Of a stretch of 64,000 bases of DNA, positions 54,841-64,000 are shown in pieces. The notes under the pieces were generated by a model. The model was given only the letters and a program-made list of their open reading frames with translations. It ran no database searches and had not been told where the DNA came from. A program made the translations under genes and the position numbers. Location: NCBI GenBank assembly GCA_020632875.1, contig JACKET010000009.1, forward strand, positions 186,001 through 250,000, written 5' to 3'. Each line of letters begins with the position of its first letter. Position 1 is the stretch's first letter. Source of the stretch: Alphaproteobacteria bacterium. Lineage in GTDB: Bacteria; Myxococcota_A; UBA796; GCA-2862545.

Positions 54841-55971
54841 TCAGTCCAGGTAGACGTTCGCCTGGCCCGTGAGCGAGCCGTAGTGGTACTGCCAGTACGC
54901 GCTCGAGTACGGGATGCTCGCGCCCAGGTTGACCTCCATCTTCTCGGGATCCTTGGCCTTGCGGCTCGGGAAGAACTTCATCCCGAAGATGAACTGGTTG
55001 AAGCGGTACGGGCCGGACTCGCCGCCGATCGTCGCCATGTACACGCTGGTCTCGGCGAACATCGCGACCGCGTTGCTCGCGCGGTACGTCGCGTTCACGC
55101 CGCCCACGATGCGCAGGTCGAGGACCGCGCGGGGCGCGATGTCGACGCCGACCTGGCCCTGCAGGTCGAGCTTGCCGAAGCGCTTGCCGGCCGCGAGCTG
55201 CGGGCGGAAGCCGATGTAGGCGGGGCTCGTGTTGAGGTGGATGTCGCCGATGAAGGTCACGAGCGTGTTCGTTCGCGCGGCCTTCACGAGCGCCCAGCGC
55301 ACGCCGCCCTCGACGTTCACGCCGGTGAACCGCCGCCGCACGCCCGCGTGGAGCGACAGGCTGCGCAGGAGCGCGTGCTCGTAGTCGGCGCCGAGGTTCG
55401 CGTAGTCGGGCAGACCCCACTCGAGCGTGAACTGCAGCCGGCGGCGCGGGTTGATGTTCTCGATCAGCAGGCCCTGGCTGAACTTCAGCTGCGCCTTGTC
55501 GGCGTCGACCTCGGGCTCTTCGGTGCGGTGGATGCGGTTGAGGTCGTACATCGCATCCTCGAGCTGCTCCATGCGCTTCTCGATCTGCGGGCGGAACGCC
55601 GAGGTCGGGTACTTCTGCAGGTACTCGTCCCACACCTGCATCTCGTCGTCGGGCTCCATCGTCTTCACGGACTGGAGCGTCTGCCGGTACAGCTCGGCCG
55701 TGTCGCCGCCGAGGCTGCCGCTGTTCGAGGGATCGTCGTCGAGCAGGTCGGGCGACTCGCCGTCGGGGCCGACCGGATCCTCGCCGGGCTCGTCGCCTTC
55801 GGGCTCGTCGAACTCGGGACCCTTGTTGGAGGTGTCGAGATCGCCGGGCTTCTGGCCGAACGAGTCGTCTTCGTCGTCTTTCAGCAGGTCGTCGAACGGA
55901 TTGCTCTCCTGGGCGAGCGCGGCGCCCGGGAGCGTGCTGATGGCGAAGAAGACAAGGAAGAACGCGCGCAT
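54841..55971 (-). CDS. Secreted outer-membrane barrel-like protein
   Basis: This is 376 residues. Signal peptide MRAFFLVFFAISTLPGAALA. An acidic, Gly/Pro-rich linker (FGQKPGDLDTSNKGPEFDEP onwards) precedes a coil region (EYLQKYPTSAFRPQIEKRME). The last 200 residues resemble a beta-barrel: RRLQFTLEWGLPDYANLGAD; YRASNAVAMFAETSVYMATI; YRFNQFIFGMKFFPSRKAKD; ending QYHYGSLTGQANVYLD with an aromatic near the C-terminus. Probably an outer-membrane protein; ligand unknown. Confidence 0.78.
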   Translation of the reverse strand: MRAFFLVFFAISTLPGAALAQESNPFDDLLKDDEDDSFGQKPGDLDTSNKGPEFDEPEGDEPGEDPVGPDGESPDLLDDDPSNSGSLGGDTAELYRQTLQSVKTMEPDDEMQVWDEYLQKYPTSAFRPQIEKRMEQLEDAMYDLNRIHRTEEPEVDADKAQLKFSQGLLIENINPRRRLQFTLEWGLPDYANLGADYEHALLRSLSLHAGVRRRFTGVNVEGGVRWALVKAARTNTLVTFIGDIHLNTSPAYIGFRPQLAAGKRFGKLDLQGQVGVDIAPRAVLDLRIVGGVNATYRASNAVAMFAETSVYMATIGGESGPYRFNQFIFGMKFFPSRKAKDPEKMEVNLGASIPYSSAYWQYHYGSLTGQANVYLD

Positions 55972-56124
55972 CCGAACCTCTTTGCCGCGCGCGCATAGGG
56001 GGTTGCGCGGCAGACCGACGCCCCTTATCCGGCCTGGACAGACGGCGCGAAAGCGCGGCCGACGGAGCCCGTCATCGACGAAGACCTCGCCATCCCCCCC
56101 GAGCACCGCGAGAAGGCGGAGCAC

Positions 56125-56709
56125 GTGCGCGCGCACCTCGTCCACCTGCGCGGGGGTGCGCCGTTCCTCTCGCCGGCCGACGCGCTGTGCCTGGTGGGGA
56201 TGCTCGATGCCGGCGTGAGCGTGCCCCTCATCCTCGCGGCGCTCGACCGGTGCGTCGCATCGCGGATGAAGAACCGCGCGCGCCGCCCGCTCACCCTCAC
56301 GGCCGCGAAGCGCCACCTCGGCAAGCCGCCCCTCGTCGACCCCGGCTTCGCGCGCGACCCGGGCGAGGCCCCGCTCGAGCCCGTGCGCGCCGCCCTGTCG
56401 GGTGTCGGAGACCCCGAGGCGACCGCGCTGGCCGCGGCCCTCGAGGGCCTCGCGTCCGACGAGCCCGATGCGCTCGTGACCGAAGCCGTGGCGCTGTGCC
56501 GCACGCACCACGAGCGCCGGTGGACCGCGCTGCCCGACGACGAGCGCGAGCGACGCATCGCCGCGGCGATCGTCGAGCTCGGTGACATCGCAAACGTCGT
56601 GGACTCCGATACGTTGCGACAGCTCGCCGAAGAGGTGGCCCGCGACGCGTTCCGCAGCGCGTGGCCCCGCCTCGACACCGCCACCTTCGAAGCCCTGGTG
56701 CAGCCATGA
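56125..56709 (+). CDS. Helical protein coupled to a helicase-loader-like ATPase
   Basis: This is 194 residues from a GTG at 56125. It is helical (GGAPFLSPADALCLVGMLDA; GVSVPLILAALDRCVASRMK; RRPLTLTAAKRHLGKPPLV). The region resembles a small DNA- or helicase-binding module rather than an enzyme. The frame continues upstream (IPPEHREKAEHVRAHL reads like protein), so translation may start a little earlier at a non-standard codon. Its stop overlaps the next ATG (ATGA), so it is coupled to the DnaC-like gene. Unknown function. Confidence 0.68.
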   Translation: MRAHLVHLRGGAPFLSPADALCLVGMLDAGVSVPLILAALDRCVASRMKNRARRPLTLTAAKRHLGKPPLVDPGFARDPGEAPLEPVRAALSGVGDPEATALAAALEGLASDEPDALVTEAVALCRTHHERRWTALPDDERERRIAAAIVELGDIANVVDSDTLRQLAEEVARDAFRSAWPRLDTATFEALVQP

Positions 56710-57566
56710 CACGCATCCATCCCGGCGCGGATCCCGATTGCCCGCACTGCGCCGGGCTCGGCGCGGTGGTGGTGCGCGACGGCGAGGTGGCGCTGGCGAA
56801 GCGCTGCACGTGCCTGCGCAGCTGCCCGAAGTGCCACGACACCGGGTGGATCTCCGCGGGCGACGGGCCCTTCGCACGCCGCGCCCGCTGCACGTGCACC
56901 GCGCTGACCCGCCGGCTCGAGCGCTTCGAGAGCGCCCAGATCCCGGCGCGTCACGCCGCGTCCACCCGGGCCAGCTTCAAGCCCACCGAGGCCCGCCAGG
57001 CTGCCGCCCTCGTCGCGGTCAGCGCGTGGCTCGACGCGTACCGGCCCCGTGAAGAGAACCGCGGCATGGTGCTGTTCGGCGACGTGGGGCGCGGCAAGAC
57101 CCACCTGATGATCGCGATGCTGCGCGAGCTCGTGTTCCGCTACGGCGTGTCGGTGCGGTTCGTCGAGTTCAGCCACCTGCTCGCCGACCTGAAGAGCGGC
57201 TTCGACCACGGGCAGGGCTCCGCGCGGCTCATCGACCCGCTCGTGAAGGTCGACGTGCTCGCGATCGACGAGCTCGGCAAGGGCCGCAACACCGAGTTCG
57301 AGGGCACCGTGCTCGACGAGCTCGTGAGCCGCCGGTACAACGCGGCCGGCACCATCCTCGCCACCACCAACTACGCGCCGGGCACCGCCACCGGGAAGGC
57401 CATCGCGAACCCCGCCGCGGTCGCGCTCGGCGCCGCCGCGCCGCCGGCCCTCGTCGACCGGGTCGGGCCGCGCGTGAACTCGCGCCTGCAGGAGATGTGC
57501 GACTTCGTGCAGGTCGTCGGCGCCGACTGGCGCGAGCGCACGCGAGAGCTCCGCCGCGCCCACTGA
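56706..57566 (+). CDS. DnaC/IstB-like helicase-loader ATPase with zinc ribbon
   Basis: This is 286 residues. A Cys-rich N-terminus (CPHC at 12-15, CTCLRSCPKC near 34, RCTC near 60) looks like a zinc ribbon. Walker A GDVGRGKTHL is near 125 and Walker B VDVLAIDELGKG near 180; an R-finger/Sensor region follows (ILATTNYAPG), then LVDRVGPRVNSRLQEMCDF. This is the DnaC/IstB-type AAA+ family of helicase loaders. No helicase or transposase gene is adjacent. The N-terminal zinc region and the coupled helical protein suggest a replication-restart or DNA-loading complex. Confidence 0.85.
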   Translation: MTRIHPGADPDCPHCAGLGAVVVRDGEVALAKRCTCLRSCPKCHDTGWISAGDGPFARRARCTCTALTRRLERFESAQIPARHAASTRASFKPTEARQAAALVAVSAWLDAYRPREENRGMVLFGDVGRGKTHLMIAMLRELVFRYGVSVRFVEFSHLLADLKSGFDHGQGSARLIDPLVKVDVLAIDELGKGRNTEFEGTVLDELVSRRYNAAGTILATTNYAPGTATGKAIANPAAVALGAAAPPALVDRVGPRVNSRLQEMCDFVQVVGADWRERTRELRRAH

Positions 57567-57602
57567 CCTGACGTCGCAGGCGCGCGTGGGCGCGGGTATA
57601 CA

Positions 57603-59393
57603 GTGATCTCCGTGAAGAACTCCGCGCTCGCCCTGCTGCTCCTCGCCTGCGGCCCCCGCCCCACGGGTGTCGACGGGCGTCTGCCCGACGGGGCTCCCGA
57701 GGCCGACGCCGACACCGACGCGGACGCCGACACCGACGCGGACGCCGACTCCGACGCGGATGCCGACACCGACTCCGACGCGGATGCCGACACCGACGCG
57801 GATGCCGACTCCGACGCCGACTCCGACGCAGATGCCGACACCGACGCGGATGCCGACACCGACACGGATACCGCCGTGGTCGGCAACCTCGTGACCCTGG
57901 CTCCCCCCACGACCTCCGCGTGCGGCACGGGCACGGCCGGTACGTGGTTCGAGGACGTCACGGCGTGCGCCGGGCTCTCGGGCGCGTGGCACGTGCGGAT
58001 GCAGCCGAACCCCATCGAGTGGTACGTCACGGGGCAGGGGTTCGCCGACTTCGACCACGACGGGTGGCTCGACATCCTCGTCACGAGCCAGGCCAGCCCC
58101 AACCACCTCTACGCCGGCCAGCCCGACGGCACCTTCGTCGACCGCACCGACCTCGCGCTCGCCGGTCTCGAAGCCGGGGCGGTGGGCACGGCCGACGTGA
58201 ACGGCGACGGCTGGGCCGACATCGTGGTCACCGGGGTCGACGAGGACTACCTCCTCCTCAACGACCAGGGTGCGTTCCCGGCGGTCGAGCAGACGGGGCC
58301 GGGCGGCCCCGGGATGGGCCACGGCATCGCGTACGCCGACCTCCTCGGAGACGGGCGTCCCGACACCTACGTCACGAACTACTACTGCCCGGCGTGCAAC
58401 CCGAGCGCCGTCACCTCGGCCCAGGCCTCGCAAGACCTCTTCCACGAGAACCAGCCCAACGGATGGTTCAACCGGACCGCATCGGTGTTCGGCACCGGCA
58501 TGGAGACCCAGGGAATGGGTTTCTCGGCCATCTTCGCCGACTTCGACAACGACCACGACCTCGACCTGTACGTGGTCAACGACAAGGGCACGCCCGGCCC
58601 GCCGCTCGCCACCTGGATCATGAACCGCAACGTGTTCTGGCGGAACGACGGCATCGGCTGCGGCGGCGTGTGCTTCGAGGAGATCGGGCTCACCAACGGC
58701 ACCGACCTCCGGATCGACGCGATGGGCGTCGACGCGGGGGACTTCGACAACGACCTCGACCTCGACCTCGCCGTGTCGGACGGCAGCCACCTGCACATCC
58801 TCGAGAACCTCGGCAACGGGATGTTCGAGGAGGTCTCCACCCAGGCGGGCGTCGACGGCGTGTACCGCATCGGCTGGGGTGTCGTCTGGCTCGACGTCGA
58901 CAACGACGGCGACCTCGACGTGTTCATGGCCAGCACCGGTGCCGACCAGCTCTACGAGAACCTCGGCAACGGCACGTTCGTCGACATGGCGTCGTCGGCC
59001 GGCCTCGCCGACGGGCGCACGACGTACGGGGTGACGACCGGCGACTACGACCGAGACGGCCGCGTCGACCTCCTGATCGGCGACGTCTCCTGGGCCTACC
59101 GCCTCGAGCGCAACGTCCGCTCGACCAACAACAACTGGCTCGGCCTGCGGCTCGTGGGCAGCGGGCGCGGCGGGACCGACGCCCTCGGCGCGCGGGTCTA
59201 CGTCATCGACGACACCGGCCGCGAGCAGATGCGCGAGGTGCACGCGGGCAGCTCGCTCGGGGCGGGAGAGGATCTCGGGCTGCACTTCGGGCTCGGCACC
59301 GGCACGCCGGTGTCGGTGCGGATCGTGTGGCCCGACGCGACGGAGGAGATCGTGAGCCCTCCGGTGAACCGCTGGAGCGTCGTGACCCGCTGA
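57603..59393 (+). CDS. FG-GAP/VCBS lipoprotein with UnbV-like C-terminus
   Basis: This is 596 residues. The signal MISVKNSALALLLLACGPRP has lipobox LLLAC; a second in-frame GTG at 57612 is also possible. Residues about 35-92 are an Asp/Ala/Thr/Ser tandem linker (DADADTDADADSDADADT style). The body has at least six FG-GAP-like calcium loops: DFDHDGWLDILV, DVNGDGWADIVV, DFDNDHDLDLYV, DFDNDLDLDLAV, DVDNDGDLDVFM, DYDRDGRVDLLI. The C-terminus (NNNWLGLRLVGSGRGGTDAL, then RVYVIDDTGREQM) is UnbV/ASPIC-like. Probably a surface adhesion or scaffold protein. Confidence 0.88.
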   Translation: MISVKNSALALLLLACGPRPTGVDGRLPDGAPEADADTDADADTDADADSDADADTDSDADADTDADADSDADSDADADTDADADTDTDTAVVGNLVTLAPPTTSACGTGTAGTWFEDVTACAGLSGAWHVRMQPNPIEWYVTGQGFADFDHDGWLDILVTSQASPNHLYAGQPDGTFVDRTDLALAGLEAGAVGTADVNGDGWADIVVTGVDEDYLLLNDQGAFPAVEQTGPGGPGMGHGIAYADLLGDGRPDTYVTNYYCPACNPSAVTSAQASQDLFHENQPNGWFNRTASVFGTGMETQGMGFSAIFADFDNDHDLDLYVVNDKGTPGPPLATWIMNRNVFWRNDGIGCGGVCFEEIGLTNGTDLRIDAMGVDAGDFDNDLDLDLAVSDGSHLHILENLGNGMFEEVSTQAGVDGVYRIGWGVVWLDVDNDGDLDVFMASTGADQLYENLGNGTFVDMASSAGLADGRTTYGVTTGDYDRDGRVDLLIGDVSWAYRLERNVRSTNNNWLGLRLVGSGRGGTDALGARVYVIDDTGREQMREVHAGSSLGAGEDLGLHFGLGTGTPVSVRIVWPDATEEIVSPPVNRWSVVTR

Positions 59394-59470
59394 CCGCGGG
59401 CGACATGAATCCGCGGTGAAAAACGACATCCGCACACGAACCGCACACGATCTGCACGGTCAGTCGGGGT

Positions 59471-61423
59471 ATGGTTCATCGCATGTCGCCTCCGCTGGTC
59501 CGTGAACTCGACGACCTGGTCGCCCGCGCCCGGCGCCGACTGACGACGCGTCGCATCGTGCGCGGGGGCTCGGTCGGCCTCCAGGTCGGGGTCGTGCTCT
59601 CGATCTTCGCGGTCATCGCGATCACGCGGATCGTCCGTCCCGACGAGGTCGTCCGCGCTGGTCTGCTCGCAACCGCCGTGCTGGTGGGCGTCTCCACGCT
59701 CGTCGCCGTGTCGGCCTCGATGATCGGGCGCCACCTGCGCCGCCGCGAGGTCGCGCTCCTCCTCGACCGGGCGCTCGACCGCGACGAGGCGTTCGTCACG
59801 GCCGCCTGGCTCTCCGAGAGCCCCGACATCCCCAACCGCGACGAGATCCTCGCGCGCCTCGACACCTCCGTCGAGCGCGACCAGAAGCGCCTCGAAGACG
59901 TGCTCTCGGTCAAGCTCCCCGGCCACATGCGGTGGTTCCCGATCCTCGCGATCGTGCTCCTCGCGGCGTTCTGGCTCCCCCCGGGCGCCACGGCCCTCGC
60001 GCGGATCACGCCCGAGACGCCCATCGCCGAAGAGGGCGACCGCCTGGCCGAGCGGCTCGACGAGCTGAACGAAGAGCTCGGCGTCGAGCTGCCCGAAGAG
60101 CTCGCCACCGAGACGCAGCAGCTCGCCGACGAGCTCGCCGGCAACGAGCTCACCGCCGAAGAGGCCGTCGAGCGCATCGAAGACCTGCAAGACAAGCTCC
60201 AGAAGTTCGCCGAAGAGCTCGAGCCGTCCAAGTCGGTGCTCGACGAGCTCGAGAAGGCCGCGAACGAGCTCCAGTCCGAGGCCCCCGACCTCGCCGAGGC
60301 CCTCCGCAACGCCGACATGGAGCAGGCAGCCGACGCCCTCGAAGACCTCGCCGAGCAGGTCCAGGAGATGACGCCCGAGCAGAAGCAGGCGCTCGGCTCC
60401 GGGATGAAGAACGCCGGCCAACAGCTCGCGGGCTCCCAGAACGAACAGGTCGCGAAGACCGGGCAGTCCATGCAGCAGACCGGCCAGAGCCTCCAGCAGG
60501 AGAGCGGCGCCCAGCAGGGCCAGCAGGGCCAGGGCCAACAGGGCCAGCAGGGCCAACAGGGCCAGCAAGGGCAACAGGGCCAGCAGGGCCAGGGTCAACA
60601 GGGCCAGCAGGGCCAGGGTCAGCAGGGCCAGGGCCAGCAGGGCCAGGGCCAGCAGCAGGGCCAGGGACAGGGCCAGCAGGGCGGCTCGAGCCAGCAGCAG
60701 ATGGAGCAGCTCCAGCAGCAGCTCCAGCAGGCCCAGCAGCTCGGCGAGCGCCTCCAGCAGGATGAGAAGGCGCTCGAGCGCGCCCAGCGCACCAACGGCG
60801 CGCTCGAGGGCAGCAAGCAGCGCCTCGGCGGCGAGGCGGGCGAGCAGCAGGGCCAGTCGAACCAGGGCGGTCAGCAGGGCCAGGAAGGCCAGGGCCAGCA
60901 GGGCCAGCAGGGCCAGGGCCAGCAGGATGGCCAGGGCCGCGACGGCCAGGGCCAGGGCCAGGGGCAGGGCCAACAGGGGCAGGGCCAGGGGCAGGGGCAG
61001 GGCCAGGGCCAGGGGCAGGGACAGGGACAGGGCAACGGGGCGGGCAACGCGCACACCTGGGAAGATCAGGGCGAGCACGGCTCCAAGAACGGCAACGGCT
61101 TCAACGACAGCAACGACGCCCGCAACGACGCCAGCCGCAAGGGCTCCGCCGACCAGCACATCGACGACTTCCAGCGCCTCTACGATCCGGCGCGGCTCGA
61201 GAACGTCGACGCGCTGCTCGCCGGCGCCGAGGGCGAGATCGACGAGAACGGGCACATCGACGTGCTCCCCACCCGGCGCACCGAGGGCGAAGAGACCGCC
61301 AGCCGTCCGCTGCTCGACGTGCCCGACACCTACTCGGATGCCGCCCGCGAGGCGATCACCAACGAGACCGTGCCGCCCGGCTACCGCGAGGCGGTGAAGC
61401 AGTACTTCGACGAGATCGAATGA
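59471..61423 (+). CDS. Membrane protein with long Gln/Gly repeat (DUF4175-like)
   Basis: This is 650 residues. Membrane helices lie at about 35-55, 65-85 and 155-175 (VGLQVGVVLSIFAVIAITRI; LLATAVLVGVSTLVAVSASM; FPILAIVLLAAFWLPPGATA). A helical acidic periplasmic region follows (EEGDRLAERLDELNEELGVE and so on). From about 350 to 525 it is a tandem Gln/Gly low-complexity region. The end has a short tail (VLPTRRTEGEETASRPLLDV). The start is uncertain (ATG at 59471 or 59483). It is the first gene of the MoxR-DUF58-VWA cluster. Function unknown. Confidence 0.8.
   Translation: MVHRMSPPLVRELDDLVARARRRLTTRRIVRGGSVGLQVGVVLSIFAVIAITRIVRPDEVVRAGLLATAVLVGVSTLVAVSASMIGRHLRRREVALLLDRALDRDEAFVTAAWLSESPDIPNRDEILARLDTSVERDQKRLEDVLSVKLPGHMRWFPILAIVLLAAFWLPPGATALARITPETPIAEEGDRLAERLDELNEELGVELPEELATETQQLADELAGNELTAEEAVERIEDLQDKLQKFAEELEPSKSVLDELEKAANELQSEAPDLAEALRNADMEQAADALEDLAEQVQEMTPEQKQALGSGMKNAGQQLAGSQNEQVAKTGQSMQQTGQSLQQESGAQQGQQGQGQQGQQGQQGQQGQQGQQGQGQQGQQGQGQQGQGQQGQGQQQGQGQGQQGGSSQQQMEQLQQQLQQAQQLGERLQQDEKALERAQRTNGALEGSKQRLGGEAGEQQGQSNQGGQQGQEGQGQQGQQGQGQQDGQGRDGQGQGQGQGQQGQGQGQGQGQGQGQGQGQGNGAGNAHTWEDQGEHGSKNGNGFNDSNDARNDASRKGSADQHIDDFQRLYDPARLENVDALLAGAEGEIDENGHIDVLPTRRTEGEETASRPLLDVPDTYSDAAREAITNETVPPGYREAVKQYFDEIE
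60510..61040. repeat. CAGGGCCAG-type tandem repeat within the coding region
   Basis: A 9-bp-based tandem repeat (CAGGGCCAG, CAGCAGGGC) runs from about 60510 to 60690 and again from about 60850 to 61040. It encodes the Gln-Gly-Gln tract. The two blocks are separated by a helical stretch (QQLQQAQQLGERLQQDEKAL). The repeat stays in frame. Confidence 0.9.
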
Positions 61424-61463
61424 CCCCGCCACGAGCGGCGCGATTCAGGAGAGAGAGCCCCCC

Positions 61464-62467
<1,004 letters not shown>

Positions 62468-62468
<1 letters not shown>

Positions 62469-63331
62469 TGCTGCTGTCTCCGGAGCTCCTGAAGAAGCTC
62501 GCCGCCCTGACGCTGCGCTCGAACAAGCGCGGCAGCGGGGTGCGCGTGGGCGAGCGTCGGTCGCAGCGCCGCGGCCAGTCGCAGGAGTTCGCCGACCACC
62601 GCCCCTACGTGCCGGGCGACGACCTCCGGTTCCTCGACTGGCACCTGTACGGCCGCCTCGACACGCTGTGGGTGAAGCTCTTCGAGGAGGAGGACGACCG
62701 CGTCGTGCAGGTGCTGCTCGACTGCTCCACCTCGATGGAGGGCGAGAAGCTCGACTACGCGCGCCAGGTGGCCGCCTCGCTCGCGTTCGTCGCGCTCGGC
62801 CACAACGACCGCGTCACGGTGGCCGGGCTCACCGACGCCGTCGCGAGCTACGCGCCGCCGCGCCGCGGCCGGTCGGCCTCGAACATCGTGTTCGACACGA
62901 TCGAGGCCGTGAACCCGGGCGGGAAGAGCGATCCGGGCAAGGCGCTCGCGAGCTTCCCGCGCCAGCGCGGCACCGGGATCGCCCTGTTGTTCACCGACTT
63001 CCTGTACCCCGAGGGCCCCGACGCCGCGCTGCGCAACCTCGTCGCGCGCGGCAACGAGGTGCACGCCTTCCACATCGTGGCGCCCGCCGAGCTGCGGCCC
63101 GCGGTCGACGGCGACCTCGTGCTCGTCGACGCCGAGAGCGGCGAAGAGCTCGCCATCTCCGTCGACGAAGCGACCCTCGACCGGTACGAGACGACCGTGC
63201 ACGCCTGGGCCGAGGAGATGGAGATCACCTGCCGTCGCCTCGGCGTCGGCTACACCCGCGTGCTCACGAGCACGCCGCTCGAGGAGTTCATCTTCAAGGA
63301 CCTCCGCCGCGTGGGTGTGGTCGGGCGATGA
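62468..63331 (+). CDS. DUF58-domain protein
   Basis: This is 287 residues. The DUF58 core motif is near residue 40: FADHRPYVPGDDLRFLDWHL, then YGRLDTLWVKLFEEEDDRVV. A degenerate VWA-like fold follows (QVLLDCSTSMEGEKLDYARQ, with the metal-site residues DCSTS). The C-terminal part includes TGIALLFTDFLYPEGPDAAL. It is always found next to MoxR ATPases and is thought to be a substrate or partner. The stop overlaps the VWA gene start by four bases. Confidence 0.93.
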
Positions 63332-64000
63332 GCTTCCTGTTCCCCGCCGGCTTCCTGCTCTCCGCGCTCGCGCTGCCGATCGCGGCGATGTACTTCCTCC
63401 GCATCCGGCGGCGGCGGGTGCGCGTGCCGAGCCTCATGCTCTGGCACGCGATGCAGCGGTCCGAGCGGCTCGCGAGCCCGTTCGACCGGTTCCGGAAGCA
63501 CCTGCTCCTGCTCCTGCAGCTCCTGCTGCTCGCCGTGCTCGTGCTGGCGCTCACGCGGCCCTACCTCCAGACCGAGGCCGCCGCGTTCCGGTCGATCGTG
63601 CTGGTGGTCGACACGAGCGCGTCGATGGGCGCCGTCGACGAGAAGCCCACGCGGCTCGGCGCGGCCCGCGAGAAGGCCGCCGAGATCCTCGGCGACCTCG
63701 GGCCGAGCGACGAGGTCATGCTGATCGAGGCCGGGCCGCGCACCGAGGTGCGGGTGCCGTTCACCCGCGACGAGGCGCAGGTCGAGAACGCGCTGTCGGG
63801 CCTCGAGGTCACCGAGGCCGAGGGTGGGCTCCGCGAGGGCCTGCAGCTCGGCCTCTCGCTCGCGCGGTCGCGTCCGGATGTCGAGGTGGTCGTCCTCTCC
63901 GACGGGGCGGGCGAGGATCTCTCGTCCCTGCCGACGGGGGGCGCGAAGGTCACGTACCTCCGCATCGGCAAGAAGGACGACAACGCCGGCATCCTCGCGC
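63328..64000 (+). CDS. BatA-like VWA membrane protein, 3' truncated by window end
   Basis: 224 codons are visible, continuing past the window. It starts MSFLFPAGFLLSALALPIAA, the typical Bat-type N-terminal membrane domain with the second helix near residue 55 (HLLLLLQLLLLAVLVLALTR). The VWA domain begins with IVLVVDTSASMGAVDEKPTR (metal-site DTSAS) and includes EVVVLSDGAGEDLSSLP. Together with the MoxR and DUF58 genes it forms the usual MoxR-DUF58-VWA cluster, probably acting at the cell envelope. The C-terminus is not in the window. Confidence 0.9.
   Translation, partial: MSFLFPAGFLLSALALPIAAMYFLRIRRRRVRVPSLMLWHAMQRSERLASPFDRFRKHLLLLLQLLLLAVLVLALTRPYLQTEAAAFRSIVLVVDTSASMGAVDEKPTRLGAAREKAAEILGDLGPSDEVMLIEAGPRTEVRVPFTRDEAQVENALSGLEVTEAEGGLREGLQLGLSLARSRPDVEVVVLSDGAGEDLSSLPTGGAKVTYLRIGKKDDNAGILA

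Overview
The window is about 64 kb of GC-rich, gene-dense DNA that looks like a chromosomal piece of a myxobacteria-like (Myxococcota, former Deltaproteobacteria) genome. This rests on gene content and style, not on a marker gene: eukaryotic-type Ser/Thr kinases (11683-13344, 20908-21861) and a pseudokinase (28136-29359), sigma-54 activators with one FHA-domain type, many lipoproteins, VIT/VWA proteins, TPR proteins, and an Asp/Ala-repeat lipoprotein with calcium-type FG-GAP repeats. The species cannot be named from the sequence.

Layout. 1-10 kb: a helical-repeat protein, a barrel-like secreted protein, a CorB/CNNM-type membrane protein, a lipoprotein, a winged-helix regulator, HEAT and TerB-like proteins, and ttcA overlapping a BtuF-like gene. 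10-25 kb: a Ser/Thr kinase, a P5C dehydrogenase, a 1120-residue VIT-VWA-barrel fusion, a tail-anchored kinase, and an MBOAT acyltransferase with an SGNH partner. 26-30 kb: an rpoH-like sigma factor overlapping an inositol-monophosphatase-family gene, a pseudokinase and a lipoprotein. 30-35 kb: tRNA-His, tRNA-Lys, an AT-richer higB-higA cassette with a third gene, a membrane ferritin-like protein, tRNA-Leu, and tig with an extended C-terminus. 35-42 kb: the proteostasis run clpP-clpX-lon-hup, tRNA-Val, tRNA-Asp, two small c-type cytochromes and uppP. 43-48 kb: an HNH / MmcQ-receiver / degenerate-ATPase operon, divergent to a winged-helix protein and a GGCT-like gene. 48-54 kb: two sigma-54 activators, a coiled-coil plus acidic TPR pair, and a small gene behind a consensus sigma-54 promoter. 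54-64 kb: secreted proteins, a helicase-loader pair, an FG-GAP/UnbV lipoprotein, and a MoxR-DUF58-VWA cluster that runs off the end.

Three things stand out. (1) An ArsC/Spx-type gene at 34702-35040 (minus strand) has an in-frame UGA exactly where the first cysteine of the CxxC motif belongs. It is followed by a hairpin with a GGUC apical loop, as expected of a bacterial SECIS, so this is very likely a selenoprotein that ordinary gene calling would truncate. (2) Five copies of a non-coding element with roughly 95-bp imperfect terminal inverted repeats, built from CGCAGATGA/CGCAGAAG units, fill every large gap between convergent genes plus one tandem gap. None lies in a divergent promoter gap. 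(3) A consensus sigma-54 promoter (TGGCAC-N5-TTGCT) with an upstream dyad drives a 60-codon gene a few kilobases downstream of two sigma-54 activator genes.

Most of the window is ordinary coding sequence. Unassigned genes are described from visible features only.
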